From contig JABWAT010000001.1 in the NCBI GenBank assembly GCA_013360915.1, forward strand, positions 255,259 to 319,258: 64,000 bases of DNA, in the 5' to 3' direction. A model generated the notes under the pieces. It worked only from the letters and a program-made list of their open reading frames with translations, was not told where the DNA came from and ran no database searches. Each line of letters starts with the position of its first letter. Position 1 is the stretch's first letter. The position numbers and the translations under genes are program-made. Shown here piece by piece: positions 1 to 8,642 of this stretch. Origin of the DNA: Bacteroidota bacterium (GTDB lineage: Bacteria > Bacteroidota > JABWAT01).

Positions 1-41
1 GATACTTACGTGATCCGTTAAACCCGTGGGATAATTGATAT

Positions 42-1136
42 ATGAGTTTTGCAGGTAACCTGAAGGGCTGGGGAATCACTGAGATGCTTCAGTTGGTTCG
101 GAACGGAAAGAAAACCGGTGCACTCCAGGTCACAAACGGAAACAATACAATCACCATCTATTTTAAAAATGGAATGGCGATTGCTGTCGATACCGGTGTG
201 GGTGAAGCGCTGGGTTCTATCATGCTCCAGGAAGGGTTCATTTCGGTTCAGGATCTGGATGTTGCCATTCAGCTACAGAAAGCCCAGTACCGCGGCAAAC
301 GGATCGAGCAGATTCTGGTTGCACTCAAAAAGATTGAGTTACCGGTATTGGCAAAGGCCATCAGAAGACAGATTGAACTGATTGTGACCGATCTGATTCA
401 GATGAAGGGTGGCAGCGTCAATTTCGAAGCAGATGCTGTTCCCAAATTCAATGCTCTCAGTACCGGCGTGGATATTCACGGCATGTTGCTTGGCGCAGCG
501 GTTGTTGTCGATGAATTGTCGGTTATACGGGAATCCATTCCTAACAATGGTGTGATTCCGGTTAAGACTAAACGTGGCGAGGAAGAGCAGGAAGAGATTT
601 CGCTGAAACTGAAGGAATGGAAAGTCTTTCTGGCCATTGACGGCATCAAGGATGTTAAAGCTCTGGCCACGAAATTAAAACTGGACGAATTTTACGTCAT
701 GAAGACCCTTCACTTTTTTGTAACAGAAAAGTGGGTCGAAGTGACCAAGGTGGAAGACAAGAGAAAGAAAATTCTTGTCGTTGATGATAGTCTGACCATT
801 CAGAAAATGATCGAGTTGGCCCTGGCCGATTCCGGATTTAATCTGATCACCGCCACAACCGGCGATGCAGCCATCCGGGCCGCACAGGAAAGCAATCCGG
901 ATCTGATATTACTGGATGTCATGTTACCCGATATAACCGGCTATAAAGTATGCCGGTCTATTCGTGACATGTCTGAAGAATTCAAGAAAATCCCCATTCT
1001 CATGCTATCCGGAAAAGATGCAGAGATTGATAAAAACTTGGGTAAATATGCGGGAGCGGATGCCTACATGACCAAACCGTTCGAGGCATCTGAACTGCTG
1101 GCAAAAGTCAAGGAACATCTCGGACTGGCGTCCTGA
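42..1136 (+). CDS. PATAN (DUF4388) domain protein with C-terminal receiver domain
   Basis: 364 aa. The N-terminal ~160 residues match the PATAN/DUF4388 pattern (opening with GNLKGWGITEMLQLV and a following G-x-L-x-V strand), which in other bacteria serves as a protein-interaction module of response regulators controlling twitching, gliding or phototaxis. A helical linker follows, then a receiver domain at about 242-362 with acidic pair D248/D249, phosphoacceptor D292 in LLDVMLPD and conserved K345 in MTKPF. There is no DNA-binding or enzymatic output, so it probably passes a phosphorylation state to a partner protein. It is the first gene of a same-strand run with a CheY-like protein 11 nt downstream, CheW, an unknown protein and a chemoreceptor. 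Start taken at the first ATG; only 41 nt of upstream sequence are visible, so promoter and further upstream partners are unknown. Family assignment is confident, cellular role inferred. Confidence 0.88.
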   Translation: MSFAGNLKGWGITEMLQLVRNGKKTGALQVTNGNNTITIYFKNGMAIAVDTGVGEALGSIMLQEGFISVQDLDVAIQLQKAQYRGKRIEQILVALKKIELPVLAKAIRRQIELIVTDLIQMKGGSVNFEADAVPKFNALSTGVDIHGMLLGAAVVVDELSVIRESIPNNGVIPVKTKRGEEEQEEISLKLKEWKVFLAIDGIKDVKALATKLKLDEFYVMKTLHFFVTEKWVEVTKVEDKRKKILVVDDSLTIQKMIELALADSGFNLITATTGDAAIRAAQESNPDLILLDVMLPDITGYKVCRSIRDMSEEFKKIPILMLSGKDAEIDKNLGKYAGADAYMTKPFEASELLAKVKEHLGLAS

Positions 1137-1147
1137 CGGATTAAATT

Positions 1148-1507
1148 ATGGCACACATACTGGTTATTGATGATTCCATGGTGGACCGGCAGATAATTGT
1201 GAATGCCCTGGTCGCCGCCGGTCACACGGTCAGTGAAGCGGTGGATGGTGAGGATGGTGAAGCCAAAGCACTGAATCTGAAACCAAACCTGATCATTCTC
1301 GATGTCATTATGCCTAAGAAGAATGGTTTTGAAGTCTGCCGTGCGATTAAAAGTAATGGACCGACCAGCGGAATTCCGGTCATCATGCTCACCTCAAAAA
1401 CCCAGGATTCTGACAAGTTCTGGGGAATGAAGCAAGGTGCCTCGGAATACATGACCAAACCTTTTTCTGAAGAATCACTTCAGAATGTTGTGAAAAAGTA
1501 TCTGTAA
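1148..1507 (+). CDS. CheY-like single-domain response regulator
   Basis: 119 aa, a complete stand-alone receiver domain. Visible landmarks are the acidic pair D8/D9, phosphoacceptor D52 in LIILDVIMPKKNG, T82 in IMLTSK and K104 in YMTKPF. Proteins of this size without output domain act as diffusible phospho-signals (CheY, PilG/PilH, PixG/PixH). Sequence such as GFEVCRAIK and the position between a PATAN receiver and a CheW protein resemble PilH/PixH of twitching or phototaxis systems more than flagellar CheY, but that is inference. It lies 11 nt after the preceding stop and 11 nt before cheW, so it is almost certainly cotranscribed with them. Confidence 0.92.
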   Translation: MAHILVIDDSMVDRQIIVNALVAAGHTVSEAVDGEDGEAKALNLKPNLIILDVIMPKKNGFEVCRAIKSNGPTSGIPVIMLTSKTQDSDKFWGMKQGASEYMTKPFSEESLQNVVKKYL

Positions 1508-1518
1508 CCGGCGTATTC

Positions 1519-2070
1519 ATGGCGAAACTGGAACCCTTCAACCCAACCGATACCCTGACCTCGCTGGTTTCATTGCAGCGCATTGAATCGACTGGTGCGG
1601 TTGAACAGATCCGACAGAAAACCCAGTGTATTGTTGTGTTGCTCGGCAAGGAACAGCTTGCCATACCGATTATATCCATTAAGGAAATTATTGAAGTTCC
1701 CAGAATCACCCGTCTGCCGAACGTACCGGCTTACATACTGGGTATCTGTTCGGTCCGCGGAGAAATTATATCAATCACCGATATCAGACAACTGTTGAAT
1801 CTGAAAGGTTCTGATCAAAAAACACGGAAGGAACTTGCTAAAGAGCGGATTATCCTGCTGGATGGCGAGCGCTTCACAACCGGTGTGGTTGTGGATACCG
1901 TTGTCGAGGTAATTGACATACCGTTGGATGAAATTGAATCCAGTAAAACCACACTGACCGGTGCCCTGGCCAGTTTTGGTTCCGGTCTTTATAAAGAGGG
2001 TGGACGGGTTCTCGTTGTACTGGACGTGAACGCCCTTTTGAATAGTCATGAATTGTCCCAATTTATTTAA
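1519..2070 (+). CDS. cheW: CheW-type coupling protein (PilI/PixI-like)
   Basis: 183 aa. After a ~30-residue extension the CheW fold is recognisable from about residue 35 (QCIVVLLGKEQLAIPI) through the conserved stretch IIEVPRITRLPNVPAYILGICSVRGEIISITDIR, written here only as a landmark in pieces: the RLPN, GICSVRG and ITDIR elements. CheW proteins bridge chemoreceptor tips and the CheA kinase at the membrane-associated array. The receptor of this cluster is encoded 1.5 kb downstream; no CheA is present in the window. The ATG at 1519 follows the previous stop by 11 nt; no strong Shine-Dalgarno is visible. Assignment to the CheW family is firm; whether it serves chemotaxis, pili or gliding is not shown. 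Confidence 0.9.
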   Translation: MAKLEPFNPTDTLTSLVSLQRIESTGAVEQIRQKTQCIVVLLGKEQLAIPIISIKEIIEVPRITRLPNVPAYILGICSVRGEIISITDIRQLLNLKGSDQKTRKELAKERIILLDGERFTTGVVVDTVVEVIDIPLDEIESSKTTLTGALASFGSGLYKEGGRVLVVLDVNALLNSHELSQFI

Positions 2071-2092
2071 AAACTGACCAGAGGAGTACTCG

Positions 2093-3559
2093 ATGGCCGG
2101 CAATATTTCTGATGAAAATGACAAGAAAAAACAGGATCCCAACCAACCGCAGCCACAGGAAGGCTTTGGCGATGACTTTCTGAGTCAGCTGGGTCTCGAC
2201 ATTGGTGAGATTTCAGGAGCTGTTGAGGAAATTATCACCGATCAGCCTCAGGTTGCCGAAGGCCCTGCAGGTGTCCGTGAAACAGCTGCCGGTATTGAGC
2301 TGACCATTGATGAGGAATTGGATTCCCAGATCGATGAAGAAGCCAAGATGTTTCTTGCCGACAAGCATTTCAGGGCCAATGAATTTTATGAAGCCCTCAT
2401 CCCTGCTCTCGAGCTGAACATCCGCGTACGCCAGGGTCGATCAAAACGGGATGACGTGCTGGTTAAACGTCAGAATGAAATCATTTTTGAGTCGAACTAT
2501 CAATTGGGTAAATACCATCTGATCCAGGCTTCAAAAACAAGTGGTGACATTGCCACGCATCACCGTCTAATGGGATTGATGCATCTTTATGGTGCTATTG
2601 ACCAGTCATTTTTGCCAGGTCAGGAAGCCAAACGGAAGGAAATCGGTCAATACTGGAAACAACTGATCTACGGGTACCGGTTCGGGCAATACTACATCAA
2701 GTATGGCATGTTCTCCACCCTGACCATTCCCGGACCCGAGGATAACAGTTCAAAGGCTGAATTCTGGAGTTATCTCGGCACAGCAGAATCAGATAAACTG
2801 GCTAAAGAAATGTACATGCTGATGGCTTACAGCTATGACCTTTCTTACTACCGGTATCAGGTACGTCTGGCCACTTACTATGTCGAGACCAACCGATCAA
2901 AAGAAGGTTGCCGGTATATTCAGGTACCCATTCCTGCGGTGGAAGATGACGGAATCGCCTTCCTGCAAACTTTGCTGAAAAAGGATCCAACTCAGTTTGA
3001 TGCTTTTGTTAACAAGGAATTCCAAAAGGATATCAAACGGCTTACCTCTCTGGCCGAGGCCGGTGACCATCGGAAACTTCATGATATCATGTCTGACTGG
3101 AGATTCCGGTTAAGCAGCATGACCCTCGATGTTCCCTACAAAAATTCCACCATCCGGCTGGAATATCTGAAGGCCTTTCAAAAATTGATGGAGGAAATGC
3201 AGAAATCGAATCCGACCATCCTGATCGATCAGTATATGTCTGATTACAAGCGGGTCCCGTTTGCCAATAAAGTACCTGTCATTCAGGAGTTCGCTTACAT
3301 TGCCATCTTCTATTCTCTTGAAATGAATGAGAAGGCAAAAGGCGGATTCAACGTATTCGACATTGATGCAGAAGCGTTTATTGCCGTCGTTTATTCAGTT
3401 GCTGAGTATTTCCGGATTCTTTCAAATGACAAGGATCCACAGAAACAGTCAGCACTGGAAAACCAAAAGGCCGTTGTAAGAAAAACGTTTTCCAAATTCC
3501 AGAGTTCGCTCCAATCTAAAGGATATACGGTCAGCCGTGAACCCCGTCTGACGGTTTAA
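2093..3559 (+). CDS. unrecognised 488-aa cytoplasmic protein of the chemosensory cluster
   Basis: I do not recognise a family. The first ~75 residues are acidic and rich in Q, P, D and E (likely disordered); from about residue 80 the sequence becomes a long helical region with regularly spaced aromatic/alanine pairs (for example FLADKHFRANEFYEALIPAL), reminiscent of helical-hairpin repeat proteins, but no consensus TPR motif is clear. No signal peptide or membrane segment. A good Shine-Dalgarno (GAGGAG, 8 nt before the ATG) supports the start. It sits between cheW and the chemoreceptor with 22- and 24-nt gaps, so it is probably part of the same operon and may be a structural or scaffold component of the array or of the output machinery. 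Function unknown. Confidence 0.8.
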   Translation: MAGNISDENDKKKQDPNQPQPQEGFGDDFLSQLGLDIGEISGAVEEIITDQPQVAEGPAGVRETAAGIELTIDEELDSQIDEEAKMFLADKHFRANEFYEALIPALELNIRVRQGRSKRDDVLVKRQNEIIFESNYQLGKYHLIQASKTSGDIATHHRLMGLMHLYGAIDQSFLPGQEAKRKEIGQYWKQLIYGYRFGQYYIKYGMFSTLTIPGPEDNSSKAEFWSYLGTAESDKLAKEMYMLMAYSYDLSYYRYQVRLATYYVETNRSKEGCRYIQVPIPAVEDDGIAFLQTLLKKDPTQFDAFVNKEFQKDIKRLTSLAEAGDHRKLHDIMSDWRFRLSSMTLDVPYKNSTIRLEYLKAFQKLMEEMQKSNPTILIDQYMSDYKRVPFANKVPVIQEFAYIAIFYSLEMNEKAKGGFNVFDIDAEAFIAVVYSVAEYFRILSNDKDPQKQSALENQKAVVRKTFSKFQSSLQSKGYTVSREPRLTV

Positions 3560-3583
3560 CCCAGATTAACAGAAAGTTGTCCC

Positions 3584-5428
3584 ATGTCCAGTACCGGTAA
3601 AATCCTCAGAACCCTGGCCATTGTCTGCATTGCAGCCATTGGTCTGGCCTTTCTCATCGATTCTTTTTGGGGAGGAAGTACGGTTTCACCCGGTGACAAG
3701 ACCATTGCCACCCGGCATCAGCAACTTGCCGACCTGACTCTGAAGGCCTGGTCGGCCGGTTCCGAGGCGGTGACTGCACAATCTGGGGCCCTTTCTGCGA
3801 ATGCCATCAAATCCTTGCATTTCGTCGATCAGGATGTGATGTCTTTGTCTTCATTCTCCTCTGTTTCTCAATGGAATATTTCAAGGGAGGACAGTTTACT
3901 CCTGCTGAAAAGCTACCTGATCAGAATCAGTGACAATCCGGCGGTACGGTTTGATTCCCTTGCCGGCAGCATGCGTTACGATGTCACAGCTTCCGCCGCA
4001 AGATTAATCAACCAGACAGCCGACTCTGTTCAGGTTACTTCCCTGATTCCGGTTGTGGCAGGAAGTTCATGCCTTCCCTGCCACGGTTCTGCCTCGACAG
4101 TGCCCGCCTTTAAATCGAACCTGAAAGGGTTTCAATCGGGCGATCTGATGGCGATGGTTAAACTCAGTACTACCGAACCGGTACCTCCCGCTACCTCGGG
4201 ACTGACATTGCTGTTATCCTTTATCATTGGGATGGCAATCGTACTGGGCTGGCTTTTGATTACACAGATCCGGTCCATTGTAACCGAGCCTCTCACGATT
4301 GTATCCGATGCAGTGAACGCCATCCCGACGGGCAACTTCAGTTCAATCACCACTCAGGCAGATTCTTATCAGGAACTGACCCCGGTGATGTCCACCATCC
4401 GGAACCTGTCGACCCGTTACCGGTCCATGGTTGATGATGTGTCTGATTCTTCTTACCGGATTGCCCAATTTGTAACAACGATTGAGGGTAAAATCGGTGC
4501 CGTTACGCGCGCATCAGATGACCAGCTCGCCATTTCGCAGCGTACCAACACCCAGATTCTGGATCTGAGTTCTGGGATTTCTACACTGGCTCAGGATGGT
4601 CAGACACTTACCTACAGTGTATCTGAAACCACCAGCAGCATTCAGCAACTGATTTCGAATATTCAGGAAGCTTCACGCAATATTCAGGATAGTTCCAACA
4701 TCATTAACCATATTATCAATGATGTACAGGAAGGCCGTTTTGCCATTGATCAGATCAACAATGGTATGCAGGAAGTTAACCACCAGATGGATCAGATGGT
4801 CAGCACCATCAAACGTCTGGAAAGTTCATCACGGGATATCGGAAAAGTAACCGAGGTGATCAATAAAATTGCGAAGCAAACCAACCTGCTTGCAGTAAAT
4901 GCAGCCATTGAGTCTGCTCTGGCCGGGCAGGCCGGACGTGGTTTTGCTGTGGTTGCAGAAGAAGTCCGGAAACTGGCTTCCCGGTCAACAGAAGCGACCC
5001 GCGAAATCGAAGAACTGGTGTTTGCGATCCGGGAGGAAACATCGAAGGCTGTACAGGCTGCCTTATCTGCCACACAAACCACCCAGGAAGGTGTGGAATT
5101 AATCCGTAATGCCGAAGTGGTTCTGGAACGCATCACCCAGCACGCCAACCGGACCTCTGTTATCATGAGCAGATTAAGCCAGATGATGGATCTTCAGATT
5201 AAAAATTCGCAGCAGGTGGTGCTTAAAGCTTCTGAAATGACTGCAAAAGCCAGTCGGGTATCCACAACCACCGGGGAATATGTACAAACCGGCGAAAAGA
5301 TTGCCACATCTATTCAGAACCTGAGCTCCACAGCCAGTCAGAACAAAGATGCTGCCAATGAAATCTACCAGATTGCCCGGCAGCTGACCAGTCAGACCGC
5401 CGCGCTCAGGAATTCAGTTTCCGCCTGA
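3584..5428 (+). CDS. methyl-accepting chemoreceptor with periplasmic haem c-type sensor domain
   Basis: 614 aa. A membrane segment at about 8-27, a periplasmic region of ~180 residues, a second membrane segment at about 207-227, a HAMP-like region, then the long coiled-coil cytoplasmic signalling domain with the conserved hairpin tip around 430-465 ([15 protein letters not shown] followed by [15 protein letters not shown]). The periplasmic part contains C163-L-P-C-H167, a c-type haem attachment motif, close to the second membrane segment; the arrangement resembles DUF3365/Tll0287-like haem sensor domains. Such receptors are candidates for sensing redox state or small gaseous ligands. No C-terminal CheR-tethering pentapeptide is evident (ends LRNSVSA). 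It is the last gene of the cluster and is followed by an intrinsic terminator. MCP identity is certain; covalent haem is inferred from the motif. Confidence 0.95.
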   Translation: MSSTGKILRTLAIVCIAAIGLAFLIDSFWGGSTVSPGDKTIATRHQQLADLTLKAWSAGSEAVTAQSGALSANAIKSLHFVDQDVMSLSSFSSVSQWNISREDSLLLLKSYLIRISDNPAVRFDSLAGSMRYDVTASAARLINQTADSVQVTSLIPVVAGSSCLPCHGSASTVPAFKSNLKGFQSGDLMAMVKLSTTEPVPPATSGLTLLLSFIIGMAIVLGWLLITQIRSIVTEPLTIVSDAVNAIPTGNFSSITTQADSYQELTPVMSTIRNLSTRYRSMVDDVSDSSYRIAQFVTTIEGKIGAVTRASDDQLAISQRTNTQILDLSSGISTLAQDGQTLTYSVSETTSSIQQLISNIQEASRNIQDSSNIINHIINDVQEGRFAIDQINNGMQEVNHQMDQMVSTIKRLESSSRDIGKVTEVINKIAKQTNLLAVNAAIESALAGQAGRGFAVVAEEVRKLASRSTEATREIEELVFAIREETSKAVQAALSATQTTQEGVELIRNAEVVLERITQHANRTSVIMSRLSQMMDLQIKNSQQVVLKASEMTAKASRVSTTTGEYVQTGEKIATSIQNLSSTASQNKDAANEIYQIARQLTSQTAALRNSVSA

Positions 5429-5451
5429 TCCTCCGTTCTTTTGATCAATAT

Positions 5452-5478
5452 AAAAGGGGCCTTTAAGCCCCTTTTTTT
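5452..5478. terminator. bidirectional intrinsic terminator between chemoreceptor and lyase genes
   Basis: Perfect hairpin with nine-base arms AAAAGGGGC / GCCCCTTTT around a six-base loop, ending in a run of T; the A run on the left arm supplies the U tract in the opposite direction. It lies between two convergent genes and overlaps the stop codon of the minus-strand lyase gene. Confidence 0.85.
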
Positions 5479-6769
5479 ATATCGCTTTAAACGCCTCTTC
5501 CAGATCTCTGATGATATCAGCCGGATCTTCCAATCCGATGGAAATGCGGATTCCACCCGGATCCATGCCATGATTCACCTGCTCCTCTGCAGGAATGGCT
5601 GAATGGGTCATACTGCCCGGATGTTCAATCAGTGTTTTAATATTCCCCAGACTGACTGCCAGCGTAATGGTGTAGGAAAATGAGGCCAGATGGTTCATCA
5701 GCCGACGTCCTTTTTCCTTCTGATCTGCGGGAGAGTCCCCTTTGATCACAAAGTAGAGCATGGTTCCGGGAGCAAACTTCCCTTCCGGGCTAACCATTTG
5801 TCTTTTTGCAACGTCTGCACCAGGGAAGGAATCCAGACCTGGAAAATGAGTTTTCTCGACCATGGGGTGTTTATTCAGGTATTCAGCAACCGCGATGGCC
5901 GTTAATTCCTGTTTTCTTACCCGGATGTTCAGTGTTGGAAGTCCGTAGACCAGATGGGTCCACGCCGAGTGAAAGGAAAGGACCCCGCCAAAATCCTTTC
6001 GGTACAGCAGGAGTAAATCTCTGACGAATGATTTTCCGATAACAGCCCCACCCATGTCAGTACCAAATCCGCCAATGTTTTTTGTCAGGCTGTGAACCAC
6101 AAAATCGGCCCCAAGGGTGAGCGGACGCTGGCAGACCGGAGTGGCAAACGTATTATCCACCACCATGTACAACTGGCGGGCCTGACCTCGTTTTTCATTT
6201 TCATCACGGATAACCTGAGCCACCCGGGCAATATCGATGATATCGAGGGTTGGATTTACCGGAGTTTCAAAGTAGATCACACGGGTCTTCGGGGTAATAG
6301 CTGCCTTCAGGCTTTCCATGTTTCGCATATCAGCCTGCCGGGTGGAAATCCCAAATCGGGGAAACCAGTTTGTCAGCAAGGAATAGGTGCAGCCATACAA
6401 GGTATGATGGTGGACCACTTCATCGCCAGACATACAAAGCGTGGCAAGAATTCCCGATATGGCTGCCATGCCGGTGGCAAAGGTCAGTGCCGTTTCTCCT
6501 TGTTCTGCAATGGCAAGATGTTCTTCGAGAATATTCTTATTTGGCTCGCCCAGCCGCTCATAAATCAGAATGGGTTGTTTTCCTGCCAACCCTGAATCGG
6601 TATGAGCGAACTCAAGGAACCCCTGAGCGCCACGTTCCACTGAATCCAGTTTAAAAGTGGCACTGGCAGAAACAGGGGGAACCAAATGGTGTGAATAGTC
6701 CCAATTGGTCGATTCCCGTTTCCCGTGTATCAGTCTGGTATCGATATGGTACTGGTCTTCGGTCTTCAT
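5477..6769 (-). CDS. PLP-dependent Cys/Met metabolism enzyme (methionine gamma-lyase / cystathionine gamma-synthase family)
   Basis: 430 aa, typical length plus a short N-terminal extension. Family landmarks: TRLIHG near the N-terminus, Y70-E-R72 in the cofactor-binding loop, the ATGMAAISG motif at 98-106, the active-site tyrosine in HTLYGCTY (Y125), the PLP-binding aspartate in VVDNTFATP (D205) and the Schiff-base lysine K230 in HSLTKNIGG. The family covers gamma-elimination of methionine or cystathionine as well as gamma-replacement reactions, and the exact substrate cannot be read from sequence. The gene overlaps the stop of an upstream Lrp/AsnC regulator by four bases (ATGA). In Pseudomonas putida a methionine gamma-lyase gene is likewise controlled by an adjacent Lrp-type regulator (MdeR), which favours a catabolic lyase here; that is inference. 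Confidence 0.88.
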   Translation of the reverse strand: MKTEDQYHIDTRLIHGKRESTNWDYSHHLVPPVSASATFKLDSVERGAQGFLEFAHTDSGLAGKQPILIYERLGEPNKNILEEHLAIAEQGETALTFATGMAAISGILATLCMSGDEVVHHHTLYGCTYSLLTNWFPRFGISTRQADMRNMESLKAAITPKTRVIYFETPVNPTLDIIDIARVAQVIRDENEKRGQARQLYMVVDNTFATPVCQRPLTLGADFVVHSLTKNIGGFGTDMGGAVIGKSFVRDLLLLYRKDFGGVLSFHSAWTHLVYGLPTLNIRVRKQELTAIAVAEYLNKHPMVEKTHFPGLDSFPGADVAKRQMVSPEGKFAPGTMLYFVIKGDSPADQKEKGRRLMNHLASFSYTITLAVSLGNIKTLIEHPGSMTHSAIPAEEQVNHGMDPGGIRISIGLEDPADIIRDLEEAFKAI

Positions 6770-7227
6770 GATTTACCCAGATTATACTTGTAAGATTTCT
6801 TGAAATTTTTCAGAACAAAGGAGGTATTCACGCGGTCAATCCCGGGAATTTTGGTCAGTTTTTCCCTGAGAAACCGTTCATACTCCGGAATGTCCCGTAC
6901 GGCCACCTTCATCATATAGTCCGATTGACCACTGATATGATAGCATTCCAGCACATCATCCAGCGCTTCAACCGACTTCATAAACGTCTCGATGATATCG
7001 GCATGGTGGGCTTCCAGTGTCACAAAAATGAACGCGTGAACCGATTTATTGATCCGGACCGGATTGATGATGGCCACAAACTTTTCGATGTAACCAGCTT
7101 CCTCCAGCCGGCGAACCCGCTCCGAGGTGGCAGAAGGGCTAAGACCTACCGTTGCAGCCAATTGTGCATTGGTAATCCGGCCGTTGTCCTGGAGCACATT
7201 CAGTATTCTGATATCCATTTCATCCAT
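6766..7227 (-). CDS. Lrp/AsnC-family transcriptional regulator
   Basis: 153 aa with the usual two-part build: an N-terminal winged helix-turn-helix (about 1-60; DIRILNVLQDNGRITNAQLA then GLSPSATSERVRRLEEAGYI) and a C-terminal RAM/AsnC effector domain (about 65-145). The start is placed at the ATG at 7227, not the upstream in-frame ATG at 7266, because AGGAGG lies 5 nt before it and the family begins with MDxxDxxIL. It overlaps the downstream lyase gene by ATGA, so the two are translationally coupled and the regulator most likely controls the lyase in response to an amino acid. A 15-bp palindrome ~85 bp upstream is a candidate operator. Confidence 0.92.
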   Translation of the reverse strand: MDEMDIRILNVLQDNGRITNAQLAATVGLSPSATSERVRRLEEAGYIEKFVAIINPVRINKSVHAFIFVTLEAHHADIIETFMKSVEALDDVLECYHISGQSDYMMKVAVRDIPEYERFLREKLTKIPGIDRVNTSFVLKNFKKSYKYNLGKS

Positions 7228-7311
7228 ACAACCTCCTGAAAATGGTAAAAACGAAGTTATGAACAATATTCGGAATTTTAAACAATATATCGTTATTTTC
7301 TCTGAATATAT

Positions 7312-7326
7312 ACACTATTGTAGTGT
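7312..7326. promoter_or_regulatory. 15-bp palindrome upstream of the lrp-like gene
   Basis: ACACTA-TTG-TAGTGT, perfect six-base arms with a 3-base centre, in a very A+T-rich intergenic stretch (7228-7375) ~85 bp before the regulator's start. Known Lrp sites in E. coli are also 15-bp imperfect palindromes, so an autoregulatory Lrp/AsnC operator is plausible; not proven. Confidence 0.4.
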
Positions 7327-7377
7327 TAATCACTGACATTTAATGATAATATCGAAACTATCACGATTTAAGTATTA

Positions 7378-7408
7378 AAAAAAAAGGCGGGTGATACCCG
7401 CCTTTTAT
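7378..7408 (-). terminator. intrinsic terminator of the DUF47-pit-pruA-sucC run
   Basis: Perfect seven-base arms GGCGGGT / ACCCGCC with a 3-base loop; read on the minus strand the stem is followed by an uninterrupted U run (the A run at 7376-7385 on the plus strand). It begins ~25 nt after the sucC stop. The opposite direction has only four T, so it mainly serves the minus strand. Confidence 0.88.
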
Positions 7409-7431
7409 TAAGGTGATCAGAATAGAAGGGA

Positions 7432-8631
7432 TCAGGATATGGCCTGAGTAACCTTTTGCGCGGCGTCCTTCAATCCTTCCGCCGGAATCAGGTTCAGACC
7501 CGATTTGGCCAGGATTTCCCTGGCTTCCTCTGCATTGGTCCCAGCCAGGCGGACAATGATCGGAACGTTGATTTCCATGGAACGGGCTGCTTCAATCACC
7601 CCGTTTGCCACGCGGTCACAGCGTACAATTCCGCCAAAAATATTGATCAGGATGGCCTTTACATTCGGATCTGACAGAATGATTCTGAATCCGTTACGTA
7701 CTGTATTCACATTGGCACCACCCCCAACATCAAGAAAATTGGCTGGTTCGCCGCCTGCCAGTTTGATGATATCCATGGTGGCCATGGCAAGACCAGCCCC
7801 GTTAACCATACAACCCACATTGCCATCCAGCTTCACATAATTCAGGTTGCTTTTTGAAGCTTCAACTTCAAGCGGATCTTCTTCAGCCACATCGCGCATG
7901 GCTACCACATCCTCATGCCGGTACAGGGCATTGTCATCGAAATTGAGTTTTGCATCAAGTGCGAGCACCCGGTTGTCATTGGTGACAATCAGCGGATTGA
8001 TTTCAGCGATGGAACAATCCATCTCTTTAAAGGCCTTGTACAAAGCGGAGATAAACCGTACTCCATTTTTGAACGCATCTCCCTCGAGTCCAAGGGCATA
8101 GGCCAATTTTCTGGCCTGAAAGGGTTGCAATCCGACCCGTGGATCCACATACTCGCGCACAATTTTTTCGGGGGAATGATGGGCCACTTCCTCAATTTCC
8201 ATCCCTCCCTCGGTGGAAACCATGATCAGGTCCTTGCTTTTCGACCGATCCATCATGACGGCCACATACAACTCGCGTACGATGGTCATTCCTTCTTCGA
8301 CCAGTAGCGTATTGACTGGTTTTCCTTCCGGACCTGTCTGAATGGTGACCAGGATATTTCCAAGCAGTTTTTCAGCCGTTTCCTTTGCAAGCTCGGGTTT
8401 AACAACCTTCACACCACCCTGAATGACCACCTTTGAGCGATCCTGTGATGAATAAACGGTTCCCTTTCCCCGACCACCAGCATGAATCTGCGATTTGAGA
8501 ACCACAACGGGTGTGCCCAGTTTTTTAGCTGCATCGGCCGCCTCATCCGGTGATTTTGCAACAAATCCGTTTGGTACAGCGACCCCATACCGCCTGAAAA
8601 TTTCCTTCCCCTGGAACTCATGAATGTTCAT
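7432..8631 (-). CDS. sucC: succinyl-CoA synthetase (ADP-forming) beta subunit
   Basis: 399 aa, close to the usual ~390. N-terminal ATP-grasp domain opening MNIHEFQGKEIFRRYG, the glycine-rich ATP loop HAGGRGKG near residue 53, EINPL motif near 208, and a C-terminal CoA-ligase-type domain containing NGAGLAMATMD and FGGIVRCDRVANG. It couples succinyl-CoA cleavage to ADP phosphorylation in the TCA cycle. The partner alpha subunit (sucD) is not adjacent, so it must be elsewhere. It starts 11 nt after pruA and ends the minus-strand run at a strong terminator. The pairing with pruA makes sense: proline/glutamate carbon enters the cycle as 2-oxoglutarate just before this step. Confidence 0.96.
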   Translation of the reverse strand: MNIHEFQGKEIFRRYGVAVPNGFVAKSPDEAADAAKKLGTPVVVLKSQIHAGGRGKGTVYSSQDRSKVVIQGGVKVVKPELAKETAEKLLGNILVTIQTGPEGKPVNTLLVEEGMTIVRELYVAVMMDRSKSKDLIMVSTEGGMEIEEVAHHSPEKIVREYVDPRVGLQPFQARKLAYALGLEGDAFKNGVRFISALYKAFKEMDCSIAEINPLIVTNDNRVLALDAKLNFDDNALYRHEDVVAMRDVAEEDPLEVEASKSNLNYVKLDGNVGCMVNGAGLAMATMDIIKLAGGEPANFLDVGGGANVNTVRNGFRIILSDPNVKAILINIFGGIVRCDRVANGVIEAARSMEINVPIIVRLAGTNAEEAREILAKSGLNLIPAEGLKDAAQKVTQAIS

Positions 8632-8642
8632 AACACCTGCCC

